A stretch of 64,000 nucleotides of DNA from NCBI GenBank assembly GCA_944470555.2, contig OX104130.1:73351160-73415159 (forward strand). Direction: 5' to 3'. The notes below the pieces were generated by a model, which did no database searches, was not told the DNA's origin, and saw nothing but the letters and a program-made list of their open reading frames with translations. How positions within the stretch are numbered: position 1 is the first letter of the stretch; each line of letters begins with the position of its first letter. This document shows, one piece after another, positions 1 to 11,895 of the stretch. This DNA is from Heterobilharzia americana. Lineage: Eukaryota > Platyhelminthes > Trematoda > Strigeidida > Schistosomatidae. Both the position numbers and the translations under genes were made by a program.

Positions 1-499
1 TCTTGAAATCTCTAAGTAGTGGTTCGTATAGAAGCTATTGATAATCTATTTCAACTGTACACAAACTAAGGAAGATTTGTAAAATGCGCAAACAGACACA
101 TCTCAGCATCATCGGTGTGATTCTGTTAATGAATTTGAACGATATTATGGAAACAGAAATAAGTGGACATAGAGAATCTCCTGATATCCTTAGGATACAC
201 CAGATAGGTCTGACAAGTTCTGGTTGAAACTGCCCACCGTGATTTTACTTAATTTCTTCACAATGATGAAAACTATTCAAAATTAAATGTTTATGTCTAC
301 TTCACATATACACAACTTGGTAAGCCAGATAGGTTTATTCAAACATATTTTCAACCAAAGTGAATTCATCAAATGTTAAATATATAAACAAAAATAGCTT
401 AGTCGAAGTTAGTACTATTGAAATCTAGAAGAAGGAAGAGTTTAATAGTCATGAGCGGTAAATAGATTTTTGGATCGAATCCCATATTCTTTTTATTCG
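1..499. other. No recognisable feature
   Basis: AT-rich sequence without a convincing exon, RNA gene or repeat that I can match elsewhere in the window. Confidence 0.4.
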
Positions 500-870
500 G
501 AAAGTAGTTAACTTATAGTAATGATGGATAGTGGATAGCAAAGGAATCCAGTTTGTGAAATTTGTTCTACTCGTAACCCATCAGTTGAATGTACTTGCCT
601 CCCAGTAAATGATGCCCCATCGGGGTTCGGACTCCGGACCGACCGCTTAAAACGCCAGGGTGTTATCCACTGCACCACCGACCCACTACACCCACTTTTT
701 GTGCAAGTCCCAAATAGGAAAAAATGCGCATCCTGGATTCCACTGCTAGCCACTATCCATCATTACTGTAATAAGAACACAGGTAATATAGAGTCGTCCG
801 CACAGGAGCCCATATGCCAATAGACGTCGATCAATTCGGTCCAATCAATGACGGTATAATACAGGTAATA
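500..870. repeat. Degenerate Sm-alpha-like hammerhead repeat fragments, inverted
   Basis: On the - strand (about 690 to 510) there is a tRNA-like head with a B-box-like GTCCGAACCCC, followed by a decayed hammerhead (CTGATGG in place of CTGANGA). On the + strand at about 690-760 there is a second partial ribozyme end (GTCCCAAATAGGA ... CATCCTGGATTCC) and then the family's trailing sequence (ACTATCCATCATTA). Positions 790-850 repeat a family segment also seen near 5000-5040 and 62030-62090. The cores are mutated, so ribozyme activity is not expected. Confidence 0.55.
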
Positions 871-2116
871 ATACTAATGGTTAACTTATTCTAAATAATC
901 CACACCAAGTATCAGTTACCTCTTAAAGAAATGTAGATACATTCTAAAAATAACAAATGAAAGCTCATGAAATAGGTATTTTCTATGACGTGTGCTTTAT
1001 TTAATTCAAGACTGGAGGTAGTAGACGGATGAATAAAATGGCGGTCATCACCTTTTGAGCAACGTATCATCCACAAGTTATCATAGAAGTTTATATTTTG
1101 CATCCTATACCCATTTTTTGAATGGATAGCAGAAAACTTTAAAAAACGATAGATATTAAACGCTGACTTTTATCACAGATAAAGTTGCCTTCAACGGAAA
1201 TTCCTTCTCATATTGAAACTGATTGACTCCGTATTATTTTCTCTAGTTGACAAAATGTTTCAAAATGATGCTGATATCTATTTGTTTACTTTTCGTCCGG
1301 TTTACTTTGAGATTTAACTTACTCATAAACTTGAGTTAGTGAGTCTTCAAGCCTTCAAACTTGTCTCCATTACAGTTCCGACTATCAGTCTATTAAACAT
1401 CTATCCCAGCATATGAACCATTTTAATCTTTTGTTTAGCGTTCACATTCACATAGCATCAGTCATTTAAGTTTACACATCGAAAGTGAGTTAAACCATTC
1501 AACATACCAAGTTCTGAGTATTTCGTTCATTTACTGTTATACTACAATACAAAGGTGAACAAACGGCAGCTAGACATCAGATTTATGCATATACTGTGTT
1601 GAAAATATTCATTAAAGACAGATCTATTACATAAGACACATTCTACACCCACTCACATACCAAAATCATAGGAAACCCAAGTCAATATGTAGTTCAGTTG
1701 AAAAAGGATTTATATCTGAATTCATGCAAAAAGTGAACATACATTTGATTAAACTAACTGTAGATGACTTCCCTTTGACTGTACCATCTACCTACTTTGA
1801 TTGTTGCATATCCACAAAACAAAACTTCCTTAGAATCTACACAGTGATCAAATAATTATGATTTGTTTGACTGTGATTTTTGAACAGTCCTAAACAGCCG
1901 GAGATTTTGACATTTTTTATAACATCTTGGAATAGCTCCAAAAGTTATTTATTCTAGCAACGACTTAAATAAGCACTTAATTTTCTTCATTTTCACTGGA
2001 AAGGCAGCTTTTCATAAAATGGAGAAACTTACCATTAATTCAAGATATTTTAAGGTGAAGTTTACAGTCACTTATAGGTTTGAGCTAACTAACTGGAAGT
2101 ATATTCTGTGATCATG
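871..2116. other. No recognisable feature
   Basis: AT-rich, stops in all frames; nothing identified. Confidence 0.4.
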
Positions 2117-2414
2117 TGTTATAGTGTGCAGAAAGACTGAAAAAATGTTCATCAGGAGCTGCATATGCCCAAAGCCTTTTTCAATCAAGAACTTTGCTTC
2201 GAACTTTCGGGAAAAAACCCATGAATTCATGTATAAGCGTCCGGTTGACTTAAGAGATGGAAAATCAATGAGATTTTAATCTAGAAAGGCTTGGGAATAG
2301 CCAAGACCATTGAAACATACACATGAACCTTTTATTTTGTATATATATTGTTGACGTTGACGTCATAAATACACTTTCTGTTATGTTACTGCAGATAATA
2401 TTGTTCGTGTTACA
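2117..2414 (+). repeat. Left LTR of the mini LTR element
   Basis: Block of about 298 bp with TG...CA ends. It is similar to 2968-3180, including a shared AGGCTTGGGAATAGCCAAG stretch, but clearly diverged, so the insertion is old. Confidence 0.5.
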
Positions 2415-2967
2415 GTGACGAACGAGGACAGTAGTAACTCCTCCACTACCGACCCCGAAATAGTAAATGATACGGTCATTGGATCAGTTCCTATTTATGA
2501 AAACCAACAAGAAGTACTTTCAGTAGGTTTGCATATGATGTACCGTGTTTAGTGCCATACTACGTTTCTACAACTATACCTCACAATGAATATCCACAGG
2601 AGGTTATGAAGGAGAACCAATGTAAGCCCAATTACCAACGTCAACGGTTACACAGATACCCAAGGGTGTTTGAAGCCTCTGCACACACATCAAAAGAAAT
2701 ATTTATTTTGCATGATAGTGGTTTACTAAATCAAAAACAATTTATATCCATCTGAAAAATGAACACCAGAATCTTCTGCAAGTCAGCTCCACTTCACATA
2801 TCACATACACTAACCAGTAAGCAACTAGAAAACCCCGAATCCACCTGAATTCATAGGTCGCTCACACTGCATCAGGTGGTCAGAAACAAGTCATTGTCAT
2901 GATCGAGCCAAGCGTTACTAGTCAATCACATATCATTGTACTATAAGTCTCTCTTTCAAAGGGGAGG

Positions 2968-3180
2968 TGTTATAGTTTGGCATAAGATTACCGAAATCTT
3001 CATAAGTAGCCGTAAACCGGTAAAGCCTTTTTCAACCAAGCGTTCTACTTCGAACTCTCAGAAAAATACACGTGTAATTATCAGGCTGGTTGAAGAGATG
3101 CAAAATCAGTGGGATTTCAGTCTAGGAAGGCTTGGGAATAGCCAAGTCCATTGGAATATACATATGAACATTGTCTTGCC
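2968..3180 (+). repeat. Right LTR of the mini LTR element, truncated
   Basis: Begins TGTTATAG directly after the purine tract at 2958-2967 and follows the left LTR until about 3180. It lacks the last ~75 bp of the left copy and abuts a PLE-derived fragment. Confidence 0.5.
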
Positions 3181-3372
3181 TATATTGTGTTCTCTGAGCT
3201 GGGTTATTTAATTGTAAAGCTTTCATTGTCTTTCTAGACGATATCATCAGCACTAACTTCAGTATGAAGTGAGCTGTCAATATCTCTCCTTGAGTAATTT
3301 AGTCGCTTGCTCTGACGACGTGGTCTGTGATTGGCTGTTTCCTTCGACTGTTATGTCATTGACTGTATAGAC
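3181..3372. repeat. PLE terminal-repeat fragment with hammerhead-like core
   Basis: Nearly the same sequence as 50059-50247, which is the terminal part of the Penelope-like insertion in SFSWAP intron 4. On the - strand it contains CTGATGA, a stem-loop (ATCGTC paired with GACAAT, one mismatch here) and GAAA, at 3217-3274. It is a solo terminal fragment with no coding part next to it. Confidence 0.7.
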
Positions 3373-4984
3373 AGGAAACCTGAGTTCAATATTACTTGAT
3401 GCCAACTGATTGCTTAAAACACAAAATAGTGTCCTACAGCATCAATTCTCTCAGCTTAGTTGCCATATTTCAAAACGGATACATAAACTTCAGTAAAAGA
3501 GAAGTACTAAGAGATTTTAAGACACATCAGTGCACCCTTTAGTGAACAGTTCGTAAAACTTTAATTTGTTCACAATTCTCTACCGTCAGTGCTATGAAAT
3601 ATTACCTCTAAAACATAGATATTTTGGTCGAAGTACCTACATCTGAAAGTGGTTCGGATCATGGAAAGTCAAATGTAAAGTTTACAGCCGTTGTGTAAAA
3701 TGTAACTTCAATCAGAAGAAGGTACCAACAAGAGCTGATAACTAAACAAGACACCATTTGCAAATCACTTGATTGAAGTTTCTCGTAGGTACTTGGTTGT
3801 ATTGACCATTCATAAATAAATGTAAGCGGATAGTACATTGCTAATAAACTTCCATGATTGAATGCCCACTGATATAGTGTGAAGGAGATGGCTTTTACTT
3901 GCTGTGTGAATATTTGTTGTTATAGGCAACTAATCATTTGCTATCTCTCATTACTTTCTATGATAGTCATTCGATATATTAGTGATATGCAATTCTCTCA
4001 TATACATGCGCCTAACTCTGAAAACTGACAACACTCATCAGCAAGTAGTATTGCCATGATGACGAGAATTTTCTGCCATTTAACACACAGAACAGGACTT
4101 CATCAAGAGATAATTGTACATACCAAAATGAAATTCCTATTTATGTTCAGATGCAAGAAGCCTATCAGTAAAACTAACAAAAAAACAAAGAAATGCAAAG
4201 CTATTAGCAGCCTCATTTACTGCATTAAACCAATATGTTTATGAATATATCTAGATGCTCTGATTTGTACTTCAAAAGAAGACATAAATTACTTTTGTCT
4301 GGAACTCTTGTACCGCTTCAAAGAGAACCCTTTTCCTGTCTGGCTTATTTCCTGGAACTTTTATGCTATACAGTGTCGTGTTACTAACAAATTATAAGTA
4401 GTAATGTTTTTAAAGATAATTTATATTAAGGCAGCTCAAAAAGTTATTCATTAGTTTATTTCTGCACTGTAAAACTGTACAATCAACAAATTATCGTTTC
4501 ATAATTTGTATTCTCTTCAGTTAATTAAAGTAGATATTCAGTCCCTAAATTTCCCTAGTTTTCTGCAAAAGACTTATTCTAAGATACGTATTGCAGAAAC
4601 TACCTGCCTAGAAAATAGGATGAAAGCAGCCAACGTGGTTCGCAAATTTTTCTTTATAAGTACGCGGTTGTAAAATAAGATAAATGCCTTCATTTATTAA
4701 TAACGTATATTTGATTACGCAAGAAGATTATCTTTTGCAAAAAACGAGAAAAACGTGGAGTTTTAATCTCTGCAAAGATGACAGCAATGTAGATACAGTA
4801 CAGTACAAACTCCGTATACTCAACATGATAAATAAAATTCGCTTCACAAGCTAACTCTACCGACTGTAAATATACTGATAACCTCTGATGCAGTAAATTG
4901 GTTTGACCAAGAAAAGCCACATACTTTACACTCACTGCAAAGGAAAGTTTTAGAGTTCTTGTTCAAGCAGAGCTCTGATCGGTC
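3373..4984. other. No recognisable feature
   Basis: AT-rich DNA. Short ORFs such as the one at 4056-4244 have low-complexity Lys-rich or random-looking translations. Nothing is supported. Confidence 0.4.
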
Positions 4985-5245
4985 TCTAGAACCCATATGA
5001 CAACAGAGACCTACTGATCCGGTCCAATCAACGAAGGGATAATACAAGCAACAATATCAAAACTATACCTATCGGAAAAGAAGTGTCTATAGTGACTCAG
5101 GGGTTCAGTGGAACTGTCGGTCCCAAGCAAGACTCCCAGGTGGAACGATATCGATCGCTGGGAGGTAAGTACATCCAGCTGACGGGTCCCAAATGAGATA
5201 AAACACGTATCTTGGATTCCACTTCTAGCCACTATCCATCATTAA
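4985..5245 (+). repeat. Sm-alpha-like hammerhead repeat, degenerate
   Basis: Shares segments with the copies at 57.5-57.9 kb and 61.9-62.3 kb. It ends with the family's hammerhead region (5170-5220) followed by TCCACTTCTAGCCACTATCCATCATTA-like trailing sequence. The ribozyme core reads CTGACGG instead of CTGANGA, and stem II is eroded. The short ORFs over it are shadows. Confidence 0.65.
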
Positions 5246-5584
5246 TGTAGAGCTCCTTTATTATCTTAAATTGATCATAATAACCAGCCTATTATTCACC
5301 ATCAGTAAAACTAGAATGAGACCATTCCTTGGGTCTGTTTGCCTCTCATTTCAAATCAACTTCGAGTAGTGCACACAAACTTGTGAACAGAGTTACAGTT
5401 ATCTATCTTGGAGTGAACTATGGTTTGTAAAGCTAATATTTCACGCACCTATAACCACTAGTCTATTTCATCACCTGGTAACTATGTAGTTACCAAGTGC
5501 ACTAGCCATTTGACGAGAATAATGCAGATCGTTCTAGTTGCTTAACCCAATTGTAGTCTTACAAATGCATGAAAAATCTTAGTT

Positions 5585-5833
5585 TTGCAATGCAAAAGAA
5601 GATTTCTAGCTGAGGATGTTCAGTGTTCTCGTAGCTTTGATGTTTATTCTTTTACATTTGATAACCAGCTGAGACGAAGTCTTCAGCACTTACTTCATAA
5701 AAAATTTTCGGAAACCCACTGCATGGGGCCTGCATTACCTCGTCTTCCATATTTACACTTTGGCCTAGCCATGAATAGCACATACTACAAGCCTCCTGCA
5801 GTTGAAGTCCAATTACCAGAAAATGTTGCATAG
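5585..5833 (+). CDS. Possible terminal exon of an unidentified protein
   Basis: An open frame of about 80 codons with balanced, protein-like composition ends at TAG 5831-5833. Two AG acceptors lie near its start (...GCAAAAG before 5600 and ...TTTCTAG at about 5610), so it could be a last exon rather than starting at the ATG. The translation has Phe/Tyr/Leu-rich stretches with a CMGPALPRLPYLHFG-like run. I do not recognise the family and find no further exon nearby. It could equally be a chance ORF or part of an unknown repeat. Confidence 0.3.
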   Translation: MQCKRRFLAEDVQCSRSFDVYSFTFDNQLRRSLQHLLHKKFSETHCMGPALPRLPYLHFGLAMNSTYYKPPAVEVQLPENVA

Positions 5834-6079
5834 GGTCACAGTTTTAGATTCTAACTTCTAAAAAGTCAAATCATATCACCATCTAATTATATCTTGACCA
5901 CTTTGAAGAGGACGTTTCCTGACCATCTATTAGCATGATGCTTTTCTATAACCGAAAACTTCACCTGTTAACTTTTAAACAGATCTTATTTTTCTAGGAG
6001 GCTATCCTTCCCTACTGTCAGTGCATTATTGTGGTTCCATACATTATTTCTAAATAGTAGCTCTTATATAGCCTAATTC

Positions 6080-6091
6080 AGTTTCTTGTCT
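6080..6091 (+). repeat. Target-site duplication, left (AGTTTCTTGTCT)
   Basis: The 12-bp sequence AGTTTCTTGTCT occurs directly before the 5' end of the RTE-like LINE and again directly after its 3' tail (9354-9365). This fixes both ends of the insertion. Confidence 0.85.
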
Positions 6092-6339
6092 AACCTCGCC
6101 TGGTTAACTAGTTTACTAGTTACTAGCCGGTCCTAAGCCCGGGTAAAGAGGGAAGGTTGGGCATAGGGCTACCAACCCTACCACGGAAAACAAATCTAAC
6201 CGCTAAAGAAACTTCAAAGCACAAACAAAATATAAAAAATGAAAACAAACTTATTCCCCGCTGGAATCGGAGAGGCGAAATGACGTCAGTTGGTGAAAGC
6301 CTTCGGGAAGCCAATTGGCAGATGTGTCTTCTCTCGATG

Positions 6340-7132
6340 AAAGCGAAAGTAAACGTGGGGACATGGAATGTCCGCACCATGCTTGAACCCAGTAAGGCAG
6401 CCCAGATTGCAAATGAGATGAGAAGGTATAACATCGAAGTGCTTGGGATTTGCGAAAGCAGATGGAATGGGAGTGGACTCTGCAAACTGTCAACTGGAGA
6501 ATCAATAATCTACTCCGGTCACCCAGACGCCAACCACGAGCACACTGAGTTTTTGAGTGGCTATCATGATGTCCTCAAGAGCATCGAAGGCTCTCATGCA
6601 GTGGGAACCAATCTCCTCCAGGATCATGACAGTAAGATTCAACTCAAAAGGAAGAAAGGTCACAATCATACAATGTTATGCACCTACAAATAATGCAGAG
6701 CAAGAGAAAAAGGAGGAATTCTACAGACAACTTCAATCAACACTGGACAAGACGCCAGTTGGCGATATCAAAATTCTGATGGGCGACATGAATGCCAAAC
6801 TGGGAGGGGACAACACGGGAAGAGAACTAACCATGGGTCGAGAGGCGCTAGGTGAAATGACTGAGAATGGAGAATTGTTTGCAGAATTCTGTGCATTCAA
6901 CCATTTGGTGATTGGAGGCAGTGTGTTCAGGCACAAGGATATCCACAAAGTGACATGGACTTCACCAGATGGACACACTAAAAATCAAATCGACTTTATC
7001 TCAATCTCAAGAAAATGGAGACGCAGTCTACTGAACACAAGGTCAAGAAGAGGAGATGTAGGTTCACACCACTCATTATCTAGTGCAAGGAACCTTCCAA
7101 ATCAAGTTAAAAGCCTTCAAGGAAGCTGGTGA
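6340..7132 (+). pseudogene. RTE-like LINE endonuclease domain (copy 1, frameshifted)
   Basis: AP-endonuclease motifs appear in order: VGTWNVRTM near 6355, ICESRWNGSG near 6450, YAPTNNAEQ near 6680, GDMNAKLGGDN near 6785 and IDFISIS near 6995. The expected terminal SDHH-type motif reads GSHHS (about 7060). The reading frame changes between about 6560 and 6690 and again after about 7060. In active elements the domain nicks target DNA to prime reverse transcription; this copy cannot make the whole protein. Confidence 0.85.
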
Positions 7133-7170
7133 TAGACCACGGTTCAAGTACAACACTTGGAAACTGAAGG

Positions 7171-9339
7171 ATGAAACTACAAAGAAGATCTTCACGTCAG
7201 CCAGCCATCAACACAAAATGGGAGATATCGAGGAACATCCCTGAAGAAACCTGTGTGGAAGAACACTGGAGGTCTTTGAGAGAGGTGTGGAGAGAAACCT
7301 GCACAGCCATATTAGGAAGGAAGAAGAAAGAAGACAAGGAATGGATCTCGATGGATACCTGGAAGCTGATAGAGGAGAGGAGGATGGTGAAGCAGAAGAT
7401 AAACCAGTGCAAGGATGCTCAACGACAAGAGGAACTGAGCACAATGTATAAAACACTGGACAAAGAAGTGAAGAAGAGTGCACGCAAAGACAAAAGACAC
7501 TTCTACGACACACTGGCAAGTGAAGCAGAACAGGCTGCAGGTAAGAGAGACCTGACAACATTGTATCAAATAACCAGGTTGCAATCTGAGAGGGAAGAGA
7601 CCAACACAGATGAAACCAATAAAAGATGATGACGGAAATTTAATTACAAAAGAAGAGAAACAGAGGAAACGATGGGCCGACCACTTCAAGAAGCTCTTGA
7701 ATCGATCACCACCACCACCTGCACTTCGTCCAGAAATACCACCTGCAGCCCAACCGCTGAATTACAAGTGAACATAAATCCCCCAACGAAAATGGAAGTC
7801 CTGAACGCCATAAAGCTACTGAAATGCGGGAAAGCAGCAGGACCAGATGGAATCCCACCAGAAGCACTGAGAACAGATGCAGAAACAACAGCGGACATGC
7901 TCACACCACACCACTATTGCAGAAGGTGTGGAAGGAAGAGAAGGTACCGGACGATTGGAAGAAGGGTTACCTTGTCAAACTGCCGAAGAAGGGAGACCTC
8001 AGTGCTTGCAAGAACTGGTGCGGAATCACTCTCCTGTCCACCCCAAGTAAAATATTAAGCCGCATCATCCTGGAGGGGCTTAAAGACGCACTGGATTCAA
8101 AACTGCGACCGGAACAGGCAGGCTTCAGGAAGTACGAATCATGTGCGGACCAAATTGCAACACTTCGTATCATCATAGAACAGAGCGTAGAATGGCAATC
8201 AGCTCTCTACCTCAACTTCATCGACTTTGAGAAGGCCTTTGACAGCGTCGACCGAGAACTAATTTGGAAACTGCTTCAATACTACGGAGTACCGCAAACC
8301 TTTATCAACCTCATTCAACAACTATATGAAGATGCCACATGCCAAGTAATCCACAATGGGAAGCTCAGTGATGCCTTTGAAGTGAAGTGAAGACAGGAGT
8401 GAAACAAGGTTGCCTACTATCCCCCACGATATTCCTGATTGTGGTCAACTGGATCATGCAGCAAACAGTAGGCAGCGAGAAGAGGGGGATACGCTGGACT
8501 GCGGAAAAGAACCTAGAAGACTTGGATTTCGCCGATGACTTATGCCTAATGTCACATAAACTTGAAGATCTGCAGGCAAAAACTAACAAGTTGACAGAAG
8601 AGGCAGCCAAGACGGGACTTCAGGTGAATATAGAGAAGACAGAAGTGATGAAGATACCGCACCACCACCATCAACAACAACAACAACAAACTCCAATCAC
8701 TGTCAACGGGAGAAACTTGAAGGAAGTAACCTCCTTCACTTATCTAGGCAGCACTGTTTCAACTACAGGCGGGACGGACGAGGACGTCAAAGTCAGAATC
8801 GGAAAAGCAAGACAGGCGTTCATTAGCCTGAAACCAGTGTGGAGACCTTCTGCACTCAGCATGTGGAACAAGATACGGATTTTCAACACCAACGTCAAGT
8901 CAGTGCTCTTGTATGGCTCAGAGACTTGGCGCGTCACGAAAGGGATTTCCAATAAACTACAGACATTCATCAACAACTGCCTACACTGGCTCGCTACTGA
9001 AGATCAGATGGATTGCCAGAAATAATAAGCAACAAGGAACTCTGGGAACGAACCAACCAAGAACCTATCACACAACAAATATGCAGGAAGAAGTGGAGAT
9101 GGATTGGCCATGCACTGAGAAGGCCGACTGAGGACATCACGCGTCAGGCCCTCGAGTGGAATCCCCATGGGAAGCGACGAGTTGGACGTCCGAGGGTGAC
9201 ATGGAGGAGGTCATGTGAGGAGGAAATGAGAGCTTGTGGGCTGTCGTGGAACCAGGTTCAAAAGATCTCAGAGAACAGAGGTCACTGGAGGCGTGCTACT
9301 GAAGCCCTATGTTCCACTAGGAACCCAAGGGACCAATAA
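7171..9339 (+). pseudogene. RTE-like LINE reverse transcriptase region (copy 1, frameshifted)
   Basis: A linker rich in Lys/Glu (7171-7629) is followed by RT motifs spread over frames: GKAAGPDGIPPEAL (about 7830), a GITLLSTPSKI stretch (about 8020), FIDFEKAFDSVDRELIW (about 8220), GVKQGCLLSP (about 8395), and the catalytic FADDL at about 8530. A thumb/C-terminal part follows (TYLGSTVSTTGG, LYGSETW, then a GHALRRP-like tail to 9339). Frameshifts lie near 7640, 7900, 8385 and 9020. The FADD residues are intact, but the protein is broken. Confidence 0.88.
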
Positions 9340-9353
9340 TAATAATAATAATA

Positions 9354-9365
9354 AGTTTCTTGTCT
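9354..9365 (+). repeat. Target-site duplication, right
   Basis: AGTTTCTTGTCT directly after the (AAT)n tail, matching 6080-6091. Confidence 0.85.
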
Positions 9366-10920
9366 GCTGCCAAACTACTGATGTCCAGAACAGCAAATCC
9401 GTGAAAGTGATACCATGCACGTACATGGTGTACAAGACATCTACGTTCAGCCTTCCAATATATTTATTCTACATTTTCAGCAGTGTACACATTTAAGGGC
9501 TCAGTAAAACATAACTAATTTCCAGAAAGTCTTTTAATGCAGTGAGCAAATGTTATCGTATAGTTTATCAACAAAGGCTTACTTGTAAAGGCCCAAAAGA
9601 TGATGCCCACATTACTCACTACATCACGATAGGAACCCTGATGTACATACATATTCTCTATCAGAACCCCAAGAAAGAAAATCCAGTAGAGGTGAATAAT
9701 TCCGCTGACCTATATGTCATGGATATGCAGATGATAGACACATCGTCTACTTATTTGTCAAATAACTTCCTGCAGAGTAATATTTACAGGTTGTAGGACA
9801 AACACAAATTGACTTTTCATCTTTTCAGACCTTCAAAATCCCATCTTCCCGTGTGCACATCTCAAATAGCAGATGCCAACATGTAAGTGTTAAAGGCATC
9901 ATAATTTTGCTACAGGAAGTCGAAAAAAGAAATTAACAATTAGGATATTCTTCCAATACACAACCGACTTTCAGGTATTCATGAAGTGTTTTTAAATATA
10001 CCGCAGGAATATCATGCTTGATGATGCATAAATATCTCGGGTTCTGCCTGAAAGCAATGACGAAAGTTGGTGGGGGAAGAACTTCTAAGTCCTTTCATCA
10101 GTATCACTCCGTTTCAGTTATCTAGAAATGAAGATCTGCTGGTTTGATAGTCTTTCCTGGAAGATGAGATATTTCGAGATGTCCAGGTTGATTCGTTATG
10201 ATCACTCATATACTGTAGTCTTCATAAGTAGTTAGCAAGCTGCGGATTTACGCGAAGTCATCTCTACGAATGTCGATTTTGGCAGTAATCCAAATGGGAT
10301 CGGTGCTTAGTCACACATTTTTGGGGAGGATGAGTAAGCTGACATTCAAGAAACCGATTTCATAAAAGACCTTGAGGTGTAAGTTATGATTTCTAAATTA
10401 TTTCAGTTCAACTGTGTTTATCAAAAGATATGTATATGCAGAAGTGTCAGACAGGAATGTGGAAGTTCTGTTCAATGTTTGCACCAAGAGTTATTTCTTT
10501 GACTTGCAGGAAAGGTGAAAAGGCAATGGCAAACAAGTGGATATAAGTCCTTCTCCTTGTTTATTGACTTCCCAACCGTATATTCCTTATAATGTACTAT
10601 ATATGATTGGTAAATTATATCTAATATATAGTGACTATAACAGGCTTTTTCATTATGCACTTCAACAAAAGATGAAGACGATAGAGGATATCAAAAACAC
10701 CTTACTTCTTCTCAACTTATATTTCCCTGCTTTTTTGTATACATTTATCTCTTGCATCTTAAATTCACTTGGTTCATTCAATTCAAAGCATCACTGTATA
10801 GTACTAAGCCTGTTGCAAATATCTGTAAATAGTTTCCCATAGCCATGGGTCACGAAGTAGCTATATTCTTATTTTATTGTCTATAAAGTAAGCCGCTCCA
10901 CTTTTCAGCTTACCGAAGCT
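9366..10920. other. No recognisable feature
   Basis: AT-rich DNA. Short ORFs (9542-9796, 10537-10842) have no recognisable motif or splice context. I see nothing I can name. Confidence 0.4.
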
Positions 10921-10924
10921 GATG

Positions 10925-11781
10925 TTCCTCAAACAGCTGCACTTTCTCCGTCTCCCTTCTCGTTCTTTTTGCCTGATTTACCTCATTCTGTTGAAACTAA
11001 TTTTATTAAGCATGCTAATGAGTTGAAGGTTTTTATTCCAGCCAACTGTCACATAGATTTCTCTGAATTAAGTGATTTTTGTGTGTAATTGACCAGTGGT
11101 CTCTCTCAAATGGTTTGAAGATAAATCATTTTGAATGTCAGACTGTTAATTTTAGCCTCAAGCATTGGCAAGACTTATGTGAGCCGCTGACGTCCCATGA
11201 CGCCTGTTGCCCGGATGGTATTTCTGCGTAAAGTATGTTGAGTGTTAACTATCTCGGATTGAGTTTCACTTCTGATCTCAATTGATCGTCTCATATCTTG
11301 TTGACTTGTAAAAAAAATCTTTAGTTCAGCATAATACATAAAGAAACTGAGGCTGTCTGGTATAACTCAACTCCTACTTTTACAATTTATTAGTTCCTTC
11401 AGTTTACAAATTCTTTTCTAGTGTTCCCCGTTGATCTTTCCTTGTTTACTAAAAAAGTTCTATACTATATTGTGTAGGGCTTTGAAAGTTGTCAACAGAG
11501 TGAGTGGTGTCCCTAGCTCAACTGATTAACACTATAGTTGACAGATATCTAAATTCTTACAGGCAACTAGCTATAGTAATTTTGTCTATCACTGAGCGTC
11601 CACTTCATTTAAAGCTCTCTCTCTCTTTGTTCTACTCAGGAAGGACAAGAAGAAATTACATCAGACTGCACACTCGTACAGCCAAGTACAAAGATTTGAC
11701 TGTGCCTTACCTAGCACGCATATTATGTTACGAAAAAAGTATTAAAATACAGTTCATATGTCAACTTTGTAATAGTCAATA
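10925..11781 (+). pseudogene. Decayed CR1/Jockey-type LINE, C-terminal half of RT
   Basis: Frames interrupted by several stops read as the palm end and thumb of a non-LTR reverse transcriptase. A NDLPDS-like start near 10,975 is followed by VECVNYLGLSFTSDLN near 11,240, then a YCSPLIFPCLLKK-like stretch near 11,420, a VVNRVSG stretch near 11,490, and VPYLARIL at about 11,705 close to the end. The last piece stays open from 11,504 to 11,782. No 5' half was found, as expected for a 5'-truncated LINE. Confidence 0.65.
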
Positions 11782-11895
11782 ATCTCATTCCAACAATTTA
11801 ATTAACAACGTAAAATTTAATCGTTTTTAATATTCTTTACATGATTTAAATTCTTATCATATCACTATTTTAAATGTTGTAAAGCAGTATTTATT

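Larger units (their letters stand above)
2117..3180 (+). mobile_element. Deleted, decayed LTR element (mini LTR element)
   Basis: Two related blocks begin TGTTATAG at 2117 and 2968 and stay similar for about 200 bp (compare 2174-2326 with 3023-3170). The left block runs to a ...GTGTTACA end near 2414. It is followed by a GTGACGAACGAGGAC tract placed like a primer-binding region. The right block is preceded directly by a purine tract (AAAGGGGAGG, 2958-2967) placed like a polypurine tract. The internal part is only about 550 bp and has no recognisable gag or pol, so this is an internally deleted element. The right LTR appears cut short at about 3180, where a PLE terminal-repeat fragment begins. 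The LTR class is inferred from architecture, not from a protein. Confidence 0.55.
6092..9353 (+). mobile_element. Full-length RTE-like non-LTR retrotransposon, copy 1
   Basis: A LINE of about 3.26 kb bounded by a perfect 12-bp target duplication and ending in an (AAT)n tail, as is usual for RTE elements. In order it encodes an AP-type endonuclease and a reverse transcriptase, split over several frames by indels and therefore inactive. The 5' end (AACCTCGCC..., then ACTAGCCGGTCCTAAGCCC) is shared with the - strand copy at 53.4-56.7 kb. The intact target duplication suggests a fairly young insertion. Schistosome RTE families such as SR2 are the natural comparison, but I cannot assign the family. 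Confidence 0.9.

Noticed and set aside
6123..6485. 120-codon - strand ORF over the LINE 5' end
   Set aside because: Antisense shadow of the endonuclease frame.
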